IMG/VR virus record: IMGVR_UViG_3300042197_004173
Location: 1-43,535 of that record
Reading direction: 5' to 3' (one strand)
Origin: a virus
DNA: 43,535 nucleotides
The notes under the pieces were generated by a model that saw nothing but the letters and a program-made list of their open reading frames with translations, had not been told where the DNA came from and made no database searches. The position numbers and the translations under genes are program-made. The stretch's first letter is position 1. The number at the start of each line of letters is the position of its first letter. This document shows positions 24,734-32,757 of the stretch, piece after piece.

Positions 24734-25684
24734 ATGTCAAATACTAATGAAATGTCAGAAGAAGAATTCTTAAAAAGACACTTGATGGAACAAGAAAATA
24801 AATCTAATTCTAATAATAATTTTAATCCTGCTAAAGCTATGTCAGAAAATATTATTATCACAAATCAAGAAAAAAGTACCGTAAGTGATTTACAATACTT
24901 TAATTTTGATATTAAAGAACTACCGTGTGGTAAATTTTATCCAACAGGAACAGTATTGATGATTAGACCAGCAGCTGTTAAAGAAATTCAAGCTTACTCT
25001 ATGGTTGATGACAACAATTTTTATGACATTGTTGAAAAAATGAATGATATGCTACAATCTTGTGTTAGAGTAAAATATTCTAACGGCCAAATTGCTTCAT
25101 ACCTAGATGTTAAAGATCAAGATAGACTATATTTGATTTTTACCATTCGTGAATTGACTTTTCAACAAGGAAATAGTCTTTCTATAACTGTTCAATCCGG
25201 ATCAACAGAAACTCAAATTGAAATGATTAGAAAAAATTTCAGATTCTTTGAAGCAGATGAACAACTTGAAAAATATTTTAACAAATCTGCAAGTTCTTAT
25301 ATCTTTGAAACAATTAACGGAAAAGAGTTCAAACTAACACCACCAAATATTGGTATTCAAAAATCATTTACCGAATATATTATCAAAGAAAACAATGAAA
25401 ATAGAACACCTAATTTAGCTTTCTTGAAAATTATACCGTTTATGCTTGAAGGTAGGAATTCTATAACATATGATGGAATTAAAGCAAAACTAAAAGAATT
25501 TGAGCAAATGGACGATATATCTTTTCAATTTTTAAATGCCGCTGTTAGTAAGATGACTTTTGGAATTAAAGAAATTGCCAAAGAAGTGGACGGCCAGGAG
25601 GTCCGTGCCGAAATGCAATTTCCCAACGGAGCGTCAGGTATTTTCGTTGTTCGCGACGCCTTTGAGGCCTTTATTAAAAAATAA
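24734..25684 (+). CDS. Baseplate hub / tail assembly chaperone (T4 gp26 family), zero-frame product
   Basis: 316 residues of the T4_baseplate (gp26-type) family: an acidic Asn-rich start, then FDIKELPCGKFYPTGTVLMI (the usual L-P-S-x-G-x-x-Y motif), a helical core with LYLIFTIRELTFQQGN, and a C-terminal part SKMTFGIKEIAKEV then FPNGASGIFVVRDAFEAFIKK. Such proteins help assemble the tail or hub and are often absent from the virion. The gene sits beside the tail tube gene, as tail chaperones do in many phages. The last ~100 bases are markedly GC-richer, with synonymous C/G third positions unlike the rest. The frame ends AAAAAATAA, and a clearly coding segment continues in another frame, so a second, longer product is likely. 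Confidence 0.8.
   Translation: MSNTNEMSEEEFLKRHLMEQENKSNSNNNFNPAKAMSENIIITNQEKSTVSDLQYFNFDIKELPCGKFYPTGTVLMIRPAAVKEIQAYSMVDDNNFYDIVEKMNDMLQSCVRVKYSNGQIASYLDVKDQDRLYLIFTIRELTFQQGNSLSITVQSGSTETQIEMIRKNFRFFEADEQLEKYFNKSASSYIFETINGKEFKLTPPNIGIQKSFTEYIIKENNENRTPNLAFLKIIPFMLEGRNSITYDGIKAKLKEFEQMDDISFQFLNAAVSKMTFGIKEIAKEVDGQEVRAEMQFPNGASGIFVVRDAFEAFIKK
25664..25684 (+). promoter_or_regulatory. Putative programmed frameshift site
   Basis: GAGG (25664-25667) lies eight bases before a run of six A (25676-25681, two Lys codons in frame), followed directly by the zero-frame TAA (25682-25684). A -2 slip of Lys-tRNA on the A run, or a +1 slip at AAA-T, moves ribosomes into the frame that stays open to 25919. 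The Shine-Dalgarno-like tetramer and adjacent stop are common stimulators of recoding. A one-base assembly error in the A run would give the same picture. Confidence 0.6.
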
Positions 25685-25919
25685 ACTTCTGATTCAAAAA
25701 CATTGGCATGTTAATGAATTCTGCATAGACTCTTGGCCATTTTGGCTCTTTGAAGAAAACATTAAAATTATTAATGAACTCAATGAAGAAGAAGAAAAAC
25801 AAAGAAAAACAGAAGAAGATGCACAACAAAAAGGAATGCCAAACTTCAATCCAAATTCAATAATGAGCGGAATGCCTAATTTAGGTAACATAGGAAACTT
25901 AGGAAGTGGTTTCAAGTAA
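25680..25919 (+). CDS. C-terminal extension of the tail chaperone, expressed by frameshift
   Basis: 79 residues (from 25680 for a -2 slip) in a frame without a usable start: no ATG occurs before the Gly/Asn/Met-rich end, and only a TTG at 25560 opens it upstream. The part after the zero-frame stop looks coding. HWHVNEFCIDSWPFWLFEEN is followed by an acidic helix (INELNEEEEKQRKTEED) and a low-complexity GMPNFNPNS tail, with the AT-rich codon use of the genome. This is the layout of the T domain of lambda G/GT-type tail chaperones, made only as a fusion by rare frameshifting. The fusion would be ~395 residues. No other gene occupies this stretch; a bidirectional terminator follows. Confidence 0.65.
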   Translation, partial: NKLLIQKHWHVNEFCIDSWPFWLFEENIKIINELNEEEEKQRKTEEDAQQKGMPNFNPNSIMSGMPNLGNIGNLGSGFK

Positions 25920-25925
25920 TATAAA

Positions 25926-25950
25926 AACCCAGATAAATATCTGGGTTTTT
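25926..25950. terminator. Bidirectional intrinsic terminator
   Basis: CCCAGAT, short AAAT loop, ATCTGGG, flanked by A and T runs. It lies between the stops of the chaperone extension (plus) and the third homing endonuclease (minus). The same CCCAGATA/TATCTGGG stem is reused at 27721-27740 on the other side of the endonuclease. Confidence 0.85.
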
Positions 25951-25954
25951 TATT

Positions 25955-27661
25955 TTATTTAAGCTTTAGAATCCATTTTTTATTGCCAGCGTTGTAAACT
26001 CTATAATAACCAAGTTCGGTCATTATCTCTTCCTCTGTTTTGTTAGGATCATGTCCTAACTTAACAAGTTTTTGTTTTCTCCAATTAAATCTATGACTCC
26101 TAATACCATCTATAACATACCAATATCCAGGTTTAGAGGTATGTTGATATGTAAAACCTAATTTTTGATACAAATCACCATTTGATATTGAATTATCAGA
26201 ATAGGTTTCTAATGAATCTGGAGAATATTCAGAAATAAAATATTTTAAAATCTTAGAAGCACCACCTACTACATTAGTATTAATTTTATTAGAAAATCTT
26301 GTAAGTTCATAATAATTATCCTTACGATTTGACTTCATTCTTTGTAAAGGAAGTCTTAATTTTGAAAAAGTCATTAGACTCACAAGTTCATTATCAAAAT
26401 ATAAACCCAATCTCACAGAGGACTTACAATCACCTTGGAAATGATTATTAATTAGAAATTCTCGTGAATCATTATAAGAAACTTTTCTAATATTGCACTT
26501 TCTTGCCCAAATTTTGGTTTTTGTTTTACCAAGTTTATTCAAAATAAAAGATTGACAAATCTCTCTTTTAGTATTCCAATCATCTTCCCAGATACAATAC
26601 AATCCTATATTTTGATTTTCAGCAAATAAATGTTTTTTTTGATGATAACTATTGTTTTTGAATTTTTCAGAATGCCACCAAACACCATTAAATTCAAATC
26701 CAATTTGAAGCTTTGGAAGGTAAATATCTATCTCATAAGGATTTATGATTGATTTGCAATCAGATATAATCTCATCAGTATAGTTTGACTCAATGAATTT
26801 CATAACTTCCAATTGTGATATAGATGCATTTTTTGAAATAGGATAGCAATTAGTACAAATACTTATATTGGAGTTAATTCTATAATAAAATTGATGTGTT
26901 AAAATTTCGAAATCTTTTTGGCATTCTTTACAGTGAAATTGTAAATTTGTAGAAATGTCTTTCTTAAAATCTTTGAATATAAAACGATCATTTAATTTAC
27001 TTTCTATTCTTTCTCTATAATTTTTATAGAAAAAATCTACAGTCTTTTTATGAATCTCTATTTTCATCCACGGATGATCTACTCCATATTTTTCGTTTGA
27101 TGTTTTTTTATAAGATTCTTTATATTGTTCTATATTGTTTTTAAAAGATTGTATTCTTTTTTGTAAAATATCCACTGATTTTGATGGATTAGAAACTCCC
27201 CAATTTTTAATTAGAGTCTGACTTGATTTTTCTTGAACCTTATCTGATGACATGGCTGAATTACCACCATATCTGATCTGATTAGTGTGAATTATTTTTT
27301 CCTTTATTGACTTTGATTCCGCAGGAGTCTTAGTTCCAAAATTCTCCAAGGATTTATTCTCTTTGATCTTTTTGATATTTGGATCGGATGATATACATTT
27401 TGTGGAACAGTAATCTCTATATCCTAAAGTTGAGTTTCTGAATTTAACTCTATTCTGACAATTTGGATTCTTACAAGTAGGAATTATAGAAATTTTATTT
27501 AGACATAAGTACACTTTTTCTTTAAAAGAAATATCTAAAATTTGATAAGTAGTACAATAATCAATAATATGATCATACTCTTCTTTGTAATTCTTAATTA
27601 AAAAAGACTCTTTACTCATTCTACCAGATGAGTCTGGTTGTTTAAATATCTCTAAATTCAT
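25955..27661 (-). CDS. Free-standing Vsr-like (EDxHD-type) homing endonuclease
   Basis: 568 residues, the longest of three copies. N-terminal zinc-ribbon-like pair (CKNPNC ... YCSTKC, ~60-90); several YGV/WGV DNA-contact repeats (RYGGNSAMS, NWGVSNPSK, KYGVDHPWM); a second pair (CKEC, CTNC); the nuclease core EIDIYLPKLQIGFEFNG, WHSE and CIWEDDW; then ARKCNIRKV, NHFQGDCKSSVRLGLYFDNE, LTRFSNKINTNVVGG and RFNWRKQKL. Acidic core residues are retained. Closest in plan to the 8759-10225 copy, and like the 131-1711 copy at its N-terminus. It is inserted between the chaperone and sheath genes and framed by two terminators sharing the same stem, with its own GATATATATG box upstream. Confidence 0.84.
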   Translation of the reverse strand: MNLEIFKQPDSSGRMSKESFLIKNYKEEYDHIIDYCTTYQILDISFKEKVYLCLNKISIIPTCKNPNCQNRVKFRNSTLGYRDYCSTKCISSDPNIKKIKENKSLENFGTKTPAESKSIKEKIIHTNQIRYGGNSAMSSDKVQEKSSQTLIKNWGVSNPSKSVDILQKRIQSFKNNIEQYKESYKKTSNEKYGVDHPWMKIEIHKKTVDFFYKNYRERIESKLNDRFIFKDFKKDISTNLQFHCKECQKDFEILTHQFYYRINSNISICTNCYPISKNASISQLEVMKFIESNYTDEIISDCKSIINPYEIDIYLPKLQIGFEFNGVWWHSEKFKNNSYHQKKHLFAENQNIGLYCIWEDDWNTKREICQSFILNKLGKTKTKIWARKCNIRKVSYNDSREFLINNHFQGDCKSSVRLGLYFDNELVSLMTFSKLRLPLQRMKSNRKDNYYELTRFSNKINTNVVGGASKILKYFISEYSPDSLETYSDNSISNGDLYQKLGFTYQHTSKPGYWYVIDGIRSHRFNWRKQKLVKLGHDPNKTEEEIMTELGYYRVYNAGNKKWILKLK

Positions 27662-27710
27662 AGTACATACCTTTTTACATATATATCAAAAACTCCTAAT
27701 TCTGTTGAAT

Positions 27711-27745
27711 AAAAAAAAAACCCAGATATTTCTATCTGGGTTTTA
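27711..27745. terminator. Bidirectional intrinsic terminator
   Basis: CCCAGATA (27721-27728), loop TTTC, TATCTGGG (27733-27740), with ten A before and a T run after. It ends the minus-strand sheath transcript. The stem is nearly identical to the terminator at 25926-25950, so the endonuclease gene lies between two matching terminators. Confidence 0.85.
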
Positions 27746-27763
27746 TTTTGACTATCAAAATTG

Positions 27764-30700
27764 TTATGGATTGATGAATCCACCTGCTGAGATAGCTCCT
27801 GTTCTCAAGATTGTAATGTTATTTACAATAATACCCATACCCTTAATTGGTTCTACATAGGTATCAAGAACACCGATTTGATTATCTATAATCTCTGGTG
27901 TATTATTTTCTTCATCAATTTTATTGAAGTAATTATATAATCCATTTCTTACAACATATTTCTCACAAATAAGATCAGCTTGTAATTTGATTTGTTGTCT
28001 AATATCAGCTGTATTGAATTTCCACTGGAAGTCTAACAACATTCTTGAAAGTTCTCTTTCAAGTTCAATCAACACTTCTCTAACATGTATGTAAGAAAGA
28101 GCTGACTTGTAAAGCACTTGAGCCGTATTTTCAGTCTCAATAATAAATCCTCTATTTCTTTTGAAAGTAAGTGGATTCATTTGAGCTTGATTTAAAAACT
28201 CAATGTCACTAGGTGTGAATATTTGTTCAAGATCATTGATTCCTGTAATTCTACCGTTATTAACACCAGCTGCAATTGTCCAAGGAACTAAACTTGAAAT
28301 TGTACTATTATGTTTTCTCATAAATGTCAATCCAACATATGCTGCCGGTGGTACATCTAAAGGCCTTCCAAAGTCATCAATAGTCACGAATGGTGTGAAA
28401 TAACCTACTGAAGTAACACCAACTCCCTTACCGAAAGAGTATAAAAAGTCTGGATCACTTTCAGGATCACCACCTGATGCGATATAAGAAATTTGTAAGG
28501 TTCCTTTTGTGTCTTTAAACACTGGAGAAACTGAATTTTTGAATGTTTTAAGAGATGGCATATTCAAGATACCAAAAGCGTCTAATCTATCACCACAAAG
28601 ATCAACTAATTGTTGTTTTGAGTTTTCTGTAAGACCAAGACCGAATGTATCAATCAAATATCTGAAATCAAATGCTTCTTTATTAGTAAGAGCTTTGAAC
28701 AATGGTGTTCCTTTAGCCATAACATCAAGTATTGAAGATTGTCTCGCATCAGTACCATCAGGTAACTGATCTAATCTCAATCTAAATCCTTTAAGGACAA
28801 TACTTTTATAAGTATCTACATAATCATCAATTTTTGTATATCTTGTAGTTTGAAGATCGCCATTTACTGTCTTAATCTTAATAGCAGAATCACAAGTGAT
28901 TTCTACATATTCTGTACTACCAGGCCATACTTTTTTCGAAAGTATTCTTGTTATCTTTCTTGGCATTTGATCACTCTCAAGTAAACTAGAATCATAGTCT
29001 GCTTCTAAGTAGTCTCCGAGTTTTAATTCACCGTATCTACTTCTTTTACAAAGAATTTTATTTGCCACTGGTGTCCAACCAGTAGGTGTCTCAATTTCTA
29101 TAGTTTGTTTGAAATTACTAATAAATGATTTAACATAGATAGTTCCATTTGTTGCCAATGCGTTGTCATCATCAGTATTTAATGTTGATAGATAATCTTG
29201 TGTTGAAAGCGATTTATCTGTAAATTTAACTACTAGATCACCGTTATCTTTTTGATAAGGAGTAATATAAACTGGACTTCCATCAAAGTCTGAGTTATAT
29301 GCGTATAATTTACTAATTGGAAATACTTCATCAACTACTGTTTCAAATATTTCGTAAGCATAATAGCTGTAAGAACCACTATTGATAAAATTATATTTAC
29401 CATTACTATAAGTAGCTAGTAAATAAGCTCTACCATCAGCTGTACTCGGACTACCATCTGCACTTGCTGGAGGTGAGGCAAATCCATTTTCAAGTGTTAT
29501 ACCTTCATCAACCTTCATTGTGAAAGTTGCACTGTTTTTCACAGCAGTTATTACAACTTGATATCCTGGTACGCCAGTATTATCACCTAAATAATTATTG
29601 ATTTTATCGAAATAATTTTCATTATTCTGAGTATAAGTTCTACCCTGTTTAACCTCAAATACAAGATAGTTATATCCAGTCAATGAAGAAGTAGCCGATG
29701 AACCTGGTACAAAAGTAGCAACAACATCATCCCACAATTCATTTTGATAAAACAAATCACCTACATTAATCAACCCTTGGTCATATTGAGTATAAAACTT
29801 AGAGTATTTACCAACAACACCCATTGAGCTTGTTGAACCCTTTACTAATGATGGAATTGTATCTTTAGTTTCAAATCCAGCGTAGTCAATCAAAAACTCA
29901 TCATCTAATTTATACAGAGCTAACTCACCACGAGTTACAATTCCAGATATTTCAGCATTTGTTAATCCAGTATTAACTACAAAAGACTTATTAACATCTG
30001 CAGTAGTTTTTATATTGCTAAATGTAATTCCAGATAAACTCTTTTTATCAGTTGTTGTTGTTGGATTTAACAACATTAGACCACGATTTTTAGCCGAACT
30101 ATCAATATAAGTCAATAAAGTATTGAATAATTTATGTCTTCTATATGTTTTGTAATCAGTAACATCAGGTGTTGAATTGGTATTTTCAAAAGTAACTTTA
30201 AAGTCACCAGTATTTAGTGTAAGAGTCACACTTGAAGCAGTACTGAATGTATAATCAATACCATTGTAAAGTGGAATATAAGCATTTGAACCACCACCGG
30301 AGTTTGAATTGATAGTTAAATCAGTAAAACTGAAAGTAGCTGTTGTTGTGTCACCAGCGAATAATCCGGAATTAACACTCACAGTACCATAAGAAAGAAC
30401 TATATCAGTTGCACTTACTTTAGGATATGAACCAGTAGCAGTTAAGTTCTTAGCTAAAATTGTACCAGTAGAATCTAAAACAATTGCAAAGTTATAAGAT
30501 TGAGTTCCTGTTCCTCCTGGGAAATTTGAACTTTTTAATTCTGGAGAATAAGTTCCAGATAATGAAACTAAACTACCACCAATCACAGCATATCCGTTAT
30601 CTGAAGTCGGGTGAGTCAAATAATTTAATTTAATACTCATAGTACCAACGGTTCCAGTACCAGATCTGTAGAGGTCGTTAACATAACCTTCTGCGAACCA

Positions 30701-31990
30701 GTAAGTTCTTTGTGGATATGAAAGATATTGAAGATTCTGATCTTTATTAGGACCACTCACAAGGCCACCAAACACAGAAGCATCATTATAAGAGTGTGTA
30801 AATAAACCAGCTCCAGATATAGCACCTGCACTATTTACCATCAAGGTAGAAGTTGTGCCAAAAATTGATATAACATTACCTGGTCTATCAAGAACTCTAT
30901 TAGAATAAGACAATGTTTCGGTTATTTGTTCCTTATATGACAAGAAATCAATAGAGACCTCACCATCTGCTTTACTATCATTTAAATCCAAGGATTGGTA
31001 ATAAGTCTCATCTGATGTTGGAGGATTACTCAAAAGATCATCATAAACAAGTGTATTACCTACTAAATCAACAAGACCTTTTGGATAATCAGTTTCGATC
31101 AAATCACTATTGAATGCGCAAAAAAGTCCTGTTCTGTCAGTGTCTCTATTGACAATAGTTTCAATAAAAATATTTCTACCGTTAGCATCTCTAAAATAAG
31201 GAATCAAAGAAACACCTTCATAATAACCAAGTAATGATACATTTCTATCATTTGCAAAATTTCTTAGCTGGGATTTTTTCAAACCTTCACTAGAGAAATA
31301 TGCAGACCATCTTGGATCAACAGAAAGATTAGCATAATCAGACCATTCACCACCTACTACAACAATATCAACTAAATAATCAGAAGCATAATCCATTGGG
31401 TATAGATATGGTGGCAATTTTTCAATTGAACCATACCACTCTAAAAGTGGTCTATCAAAACCAGTTACTGATGATTTAACACAGTAAACTGTGATATACT
31501 TATCTGATAGATTAGTAATATTCAACAATCTTTTTTCGTTACCTGTGTTATTTTTTACTAAATCAAGAAAAGCATCTGTATCTCTTTTCCAGAAACCAGT
31601 TGTGTCAAAAAATTTACTATAAGCTCCTAGTCTTTCACTATCATTAATGTTCATAGGAGTTGTTGATAAAGATTGATACTCAATAGTGTCTAATGTATCA
31701 TCTGTGATTAATAAATTTACAGCGTACACAGGAGCTGCTTCCAACATTTTGGAAATTGTTCTATGAAAGAATGATTGTTTTCTTTCTAAGTTTCTATCAA
31801 TAGAACCAAAAATTCTTTCTAAGTCACCAATAGAGTTCAAAAGAACTGCAGTGTTTACTGGGCCTTTTTTGGAAAATCCAATTACAAGGTTCGCGAAACC
31901 GCCTTCCACAATTGGACTGGTAATAATTGATTTGTCAATCTCTTCTATGAAGATTCCTGGTCTTTTGTATTTACCGATTTGAATTGCCAT
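27764..31990 (-). CDS. 18: Tail sheath protein (T4 gp18-like), unusually large
   Basis: Contractile sheath subunit. The 1408 residues are about twice T4 gp18 (659). The N-terminus is typical: YKRPGIFIEEIDKS, FANLVIGFSKKGPVN, then LERIFGSIDRN and MLEAAPVYAVNLLI. The conserved C-terminal half starts near residue 1090 (FKALTNKEAFDFRYLIDTFG, CGDRLDAFGILNMPS) and continues with VPPAAYVGLTFMRKHN, VPWTIAAGVNNG, NRGFIIETENTAQ and the final subunit-linking region ending VNNITILRTGAISAG. Between ~350 and ~1000 lies a Ser/Thr/Gly-rich beta region (FSFTDLTINSNSGGGSNAY, VTLTLNTGDFKVTF), most simply one or more Ig-like surface domains. Only one sheath gene is seen. A TAATATATAAG box lies ~30 bases upstream and a terminator follows. 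Confidence 0.93.
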   Translation of the reverse strand: MAIQIGKYKRPGIFIEEIDKSIITSPIVEGGFANLVIGFSKKGPVNTAVLLNSIGDLERIFGSIDRNLERKQSFFHRTISKMLEAAPVYAVNLLITDDTLDTIEYQSLSTTPMNINDSERLGAYSKFFDTTGFWKRDTDAFLDLVKNNTGNEKRLLNITNLSDKYITVYCVKSSVTGFDRPLLEWYGSIEKLPPYLYPMDYASDYLVDIVVVGGEWSDYANLSVDPRWSAYFSSEGLKKSQLRNFANDRNVSLLGYYEGVSLIPYFRDANGRNIFIETIVNRDTDRTGLFCAFNSDLIETDYPKGLVDLVGNTLVYDDLLSNPPTSDETYYQSLDLNDSKADGEVSIDFLSYKEQITETLSYSNRVLDRPGNVISIFGTTSTLMVNSAGAISGAGLFTHSYNDASVFGGLVSGPNKDQNLQYLSYPQRTYWFAEGYVNDLYRSGTGTVGTMSIKLNYLTHPTSDNGYAVIGGSLVSLSGTYSPELKSSNFPGGTGTQSYNFAIVLDSTGTILAKNLTATGSYPKVSATDIVLSYGTVSVNSGLFAGDTTTATFSFTDLTINSNSGGGSNAYIPLYNGIDYTFSTASSVTLTLNTGDFKVTFENTNSTPDVTDYKTYRRHKLFNTLLTYIDSSAKNRGLMLLNPTTTTDKKSLSGITFSNIKTTADVNKSFVVNTGLTNAEISGIVTRGELALYKLDDEFLIDYAGFETKDTIPSLVKGSTSSMGVVGKYSKFYTQYDQGLINVGDLFYQNELWDDVVATFVPGSSATSSLTGYNYLVFEVKQGRTYTQNNENYFDKINNYLGDNTGVPGYQVVITAVKNSATFTMKVDEGITLENGFASPPASADGSPSTADGRAYLLATYSNGKYNFINSGSYSYYAYEIFETVVDEVFPISKLYAYNSDFDGSPVYITPYQKDNGDLVVKFTDKSLSTQDYLSTLNTDDDNALATNGTIYVKSFISNFKQTIEIETPTGWTPVANKILCKRSRYGELKLGDYLEADYDSSLLESDQMPRKITRILSKKVWPGSTEYVEITCDSAIKIKTVNGDLQTTRYTKIDDYVDTYKSIVLKGFRLRLDQLPDGTDARQSSILDVMAKGTPLFKALTNKEAFDFRYLIDTFGLGLTENSKQQLVDLCGDRLDAFGILNMPSLKTFKNSVSPVFKDTKGTLQISYIASGGDPESDPDFLYSFGKGVGVTSVGYFTPFVTIDDFGRPLDVPPAAYVGLTFMRKHNSTISSLVPWTIAAGVNNGRITGINDLEQIFTPSDIEFLNQAQMNPLTFKRNRGFIIETENTAQVLYKSALSYIHVREVLIELERELSRMLLDFQWKFNTADIRQQIKLQADLICEKYVVRNGLYNYFNKIDEENNTPEIIDNQIGVLDTYVEPIKGMGIIVNNITILRTGAISAGGFINP

Positions 31991-32048
31991 ATTTCTTTGT
32001 TATTTTTTATTTATGTCTTATATATTAAAAGAAAAAATCAATTTTTTT

Positions 32049-32705
32049 CTATTTTTGTAAATTTGACATTAGAGATTTTAATCTTTCTTCTTCTATTTTA
32101 ACATCTTTCTTGTAGTCTTCTTTTTTCTTTTGCCAGTTTATAATATCTTTTTTTAGTATTTCATTGTTCTTTGAAATATTATTTCTTAACTGTTGAATAT
32201 CTTTAGAAAGTTTATCTTGAAGATCTGAAATTTCTTTTTTAATTTTTGATTGCTCCTCTGATGTAGAGTCTTGCAATTGCATATTTTTTAGTTTAATATT
32301 TTCTGAAGTATCTTTTTTCAAGTTTTCAATTTCTTGAGTATCTCTATCAATTGTTTTTTTAAGTTTCTCTTTTCTTCTTATAGACCTCAAAACAGATACA
32401 TAATCATTGATTGTTTTGCTTCTTTCAGCGGCTAACTTTTTATTTTTATAAATTGGTAAAAGCTTAGCATCTAATTCGGCATCAGTATGAACTTTTGGAT
32501 CTTTGAAGACATTATCTATCATATTAAACTTTTGTTTGAACTCAATTAATTCTTGAGATTTCTTTTTTAATTTAGAAATTGTTAAATCTTTTGTCTTTTG
32601 ATCAACTCCTGGTGATGTCACTGGTGATTGCTCAATATCATCAGTGCCTTCTTCTTTTTCTTCAACTTCTTCTAAAAAAAGTTCAAATTTTTTTAAATAC
32701 TTCAT
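32049..32705 (-). CDS. Coiled-coil protein with capsid-targeting-like N-terminus
   Basis: 218 residues, strongly charged (Lys/Glu). It starts MKYLKKFELFLEEVEEKEEG, the clearest example of the N-terminal peptide shared by several proteins in this window. A short Pro/Ser-rich linker follows, then a helical domain, then ~110 residues of heptad-like sequence (KKTIDRDTQEIENLKKDTSE and on) predicting a long coiled coil. No enzyme motif. The composition resembles prohead core or scaffold proteins. T4 capsid-targeting peptides end in a protease site (L/I-x-E), and FLEE provides one here. It lies between the sheath and the 960-residue gene on the same strand. Confidence 0.65.
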   Translation of the reverse strand: MKYLKKFELFLEEVEEKEEGTDDIEQSPVTSPGVDQKTKDLTISKLKKKSQELIEFKQKFNMIDNVFKDPKVHTDAELDAKLLPIYKNKKLAAERSKTINDYVSVLRSIRRKEKLKKTIDRDTQEIENLKKDTSENIKLKNMQLQDSTSEEQSKIKKEISDLQDKLSKDIQQLRNNISKNNEILKKDIINWQKKKEDYKKDVKIEEERLKSLMSNLQK

Positions 32706-32726
32706 ACTTTATATATTAATAAAAAA

Positions 32727-32757
32727 CCCTGAACTTTTTATGTTCAGGGTTTTTTTA
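32727..32757. terminator. Bidirectional intrinsic terminator
   Basis: CCCTGAAC (32727-32734), seven-base loop, GTTCAGGG (32742-32749), with A and T runs on both sides. It ends the minus-strand 960-residue gene and separates it from the coiled-coil gene. Confidence 0.85.

Noticed and set aside
25560-25684. The upstream, TTG-started part of the second chaperone frame as an independent gene
   Set aside because: Translation before the zero-frame stop is Arg/Lys/Pro-rich and unlike a protein domain, while the zero frame there is family-like. Only the part after the stop looks coding.
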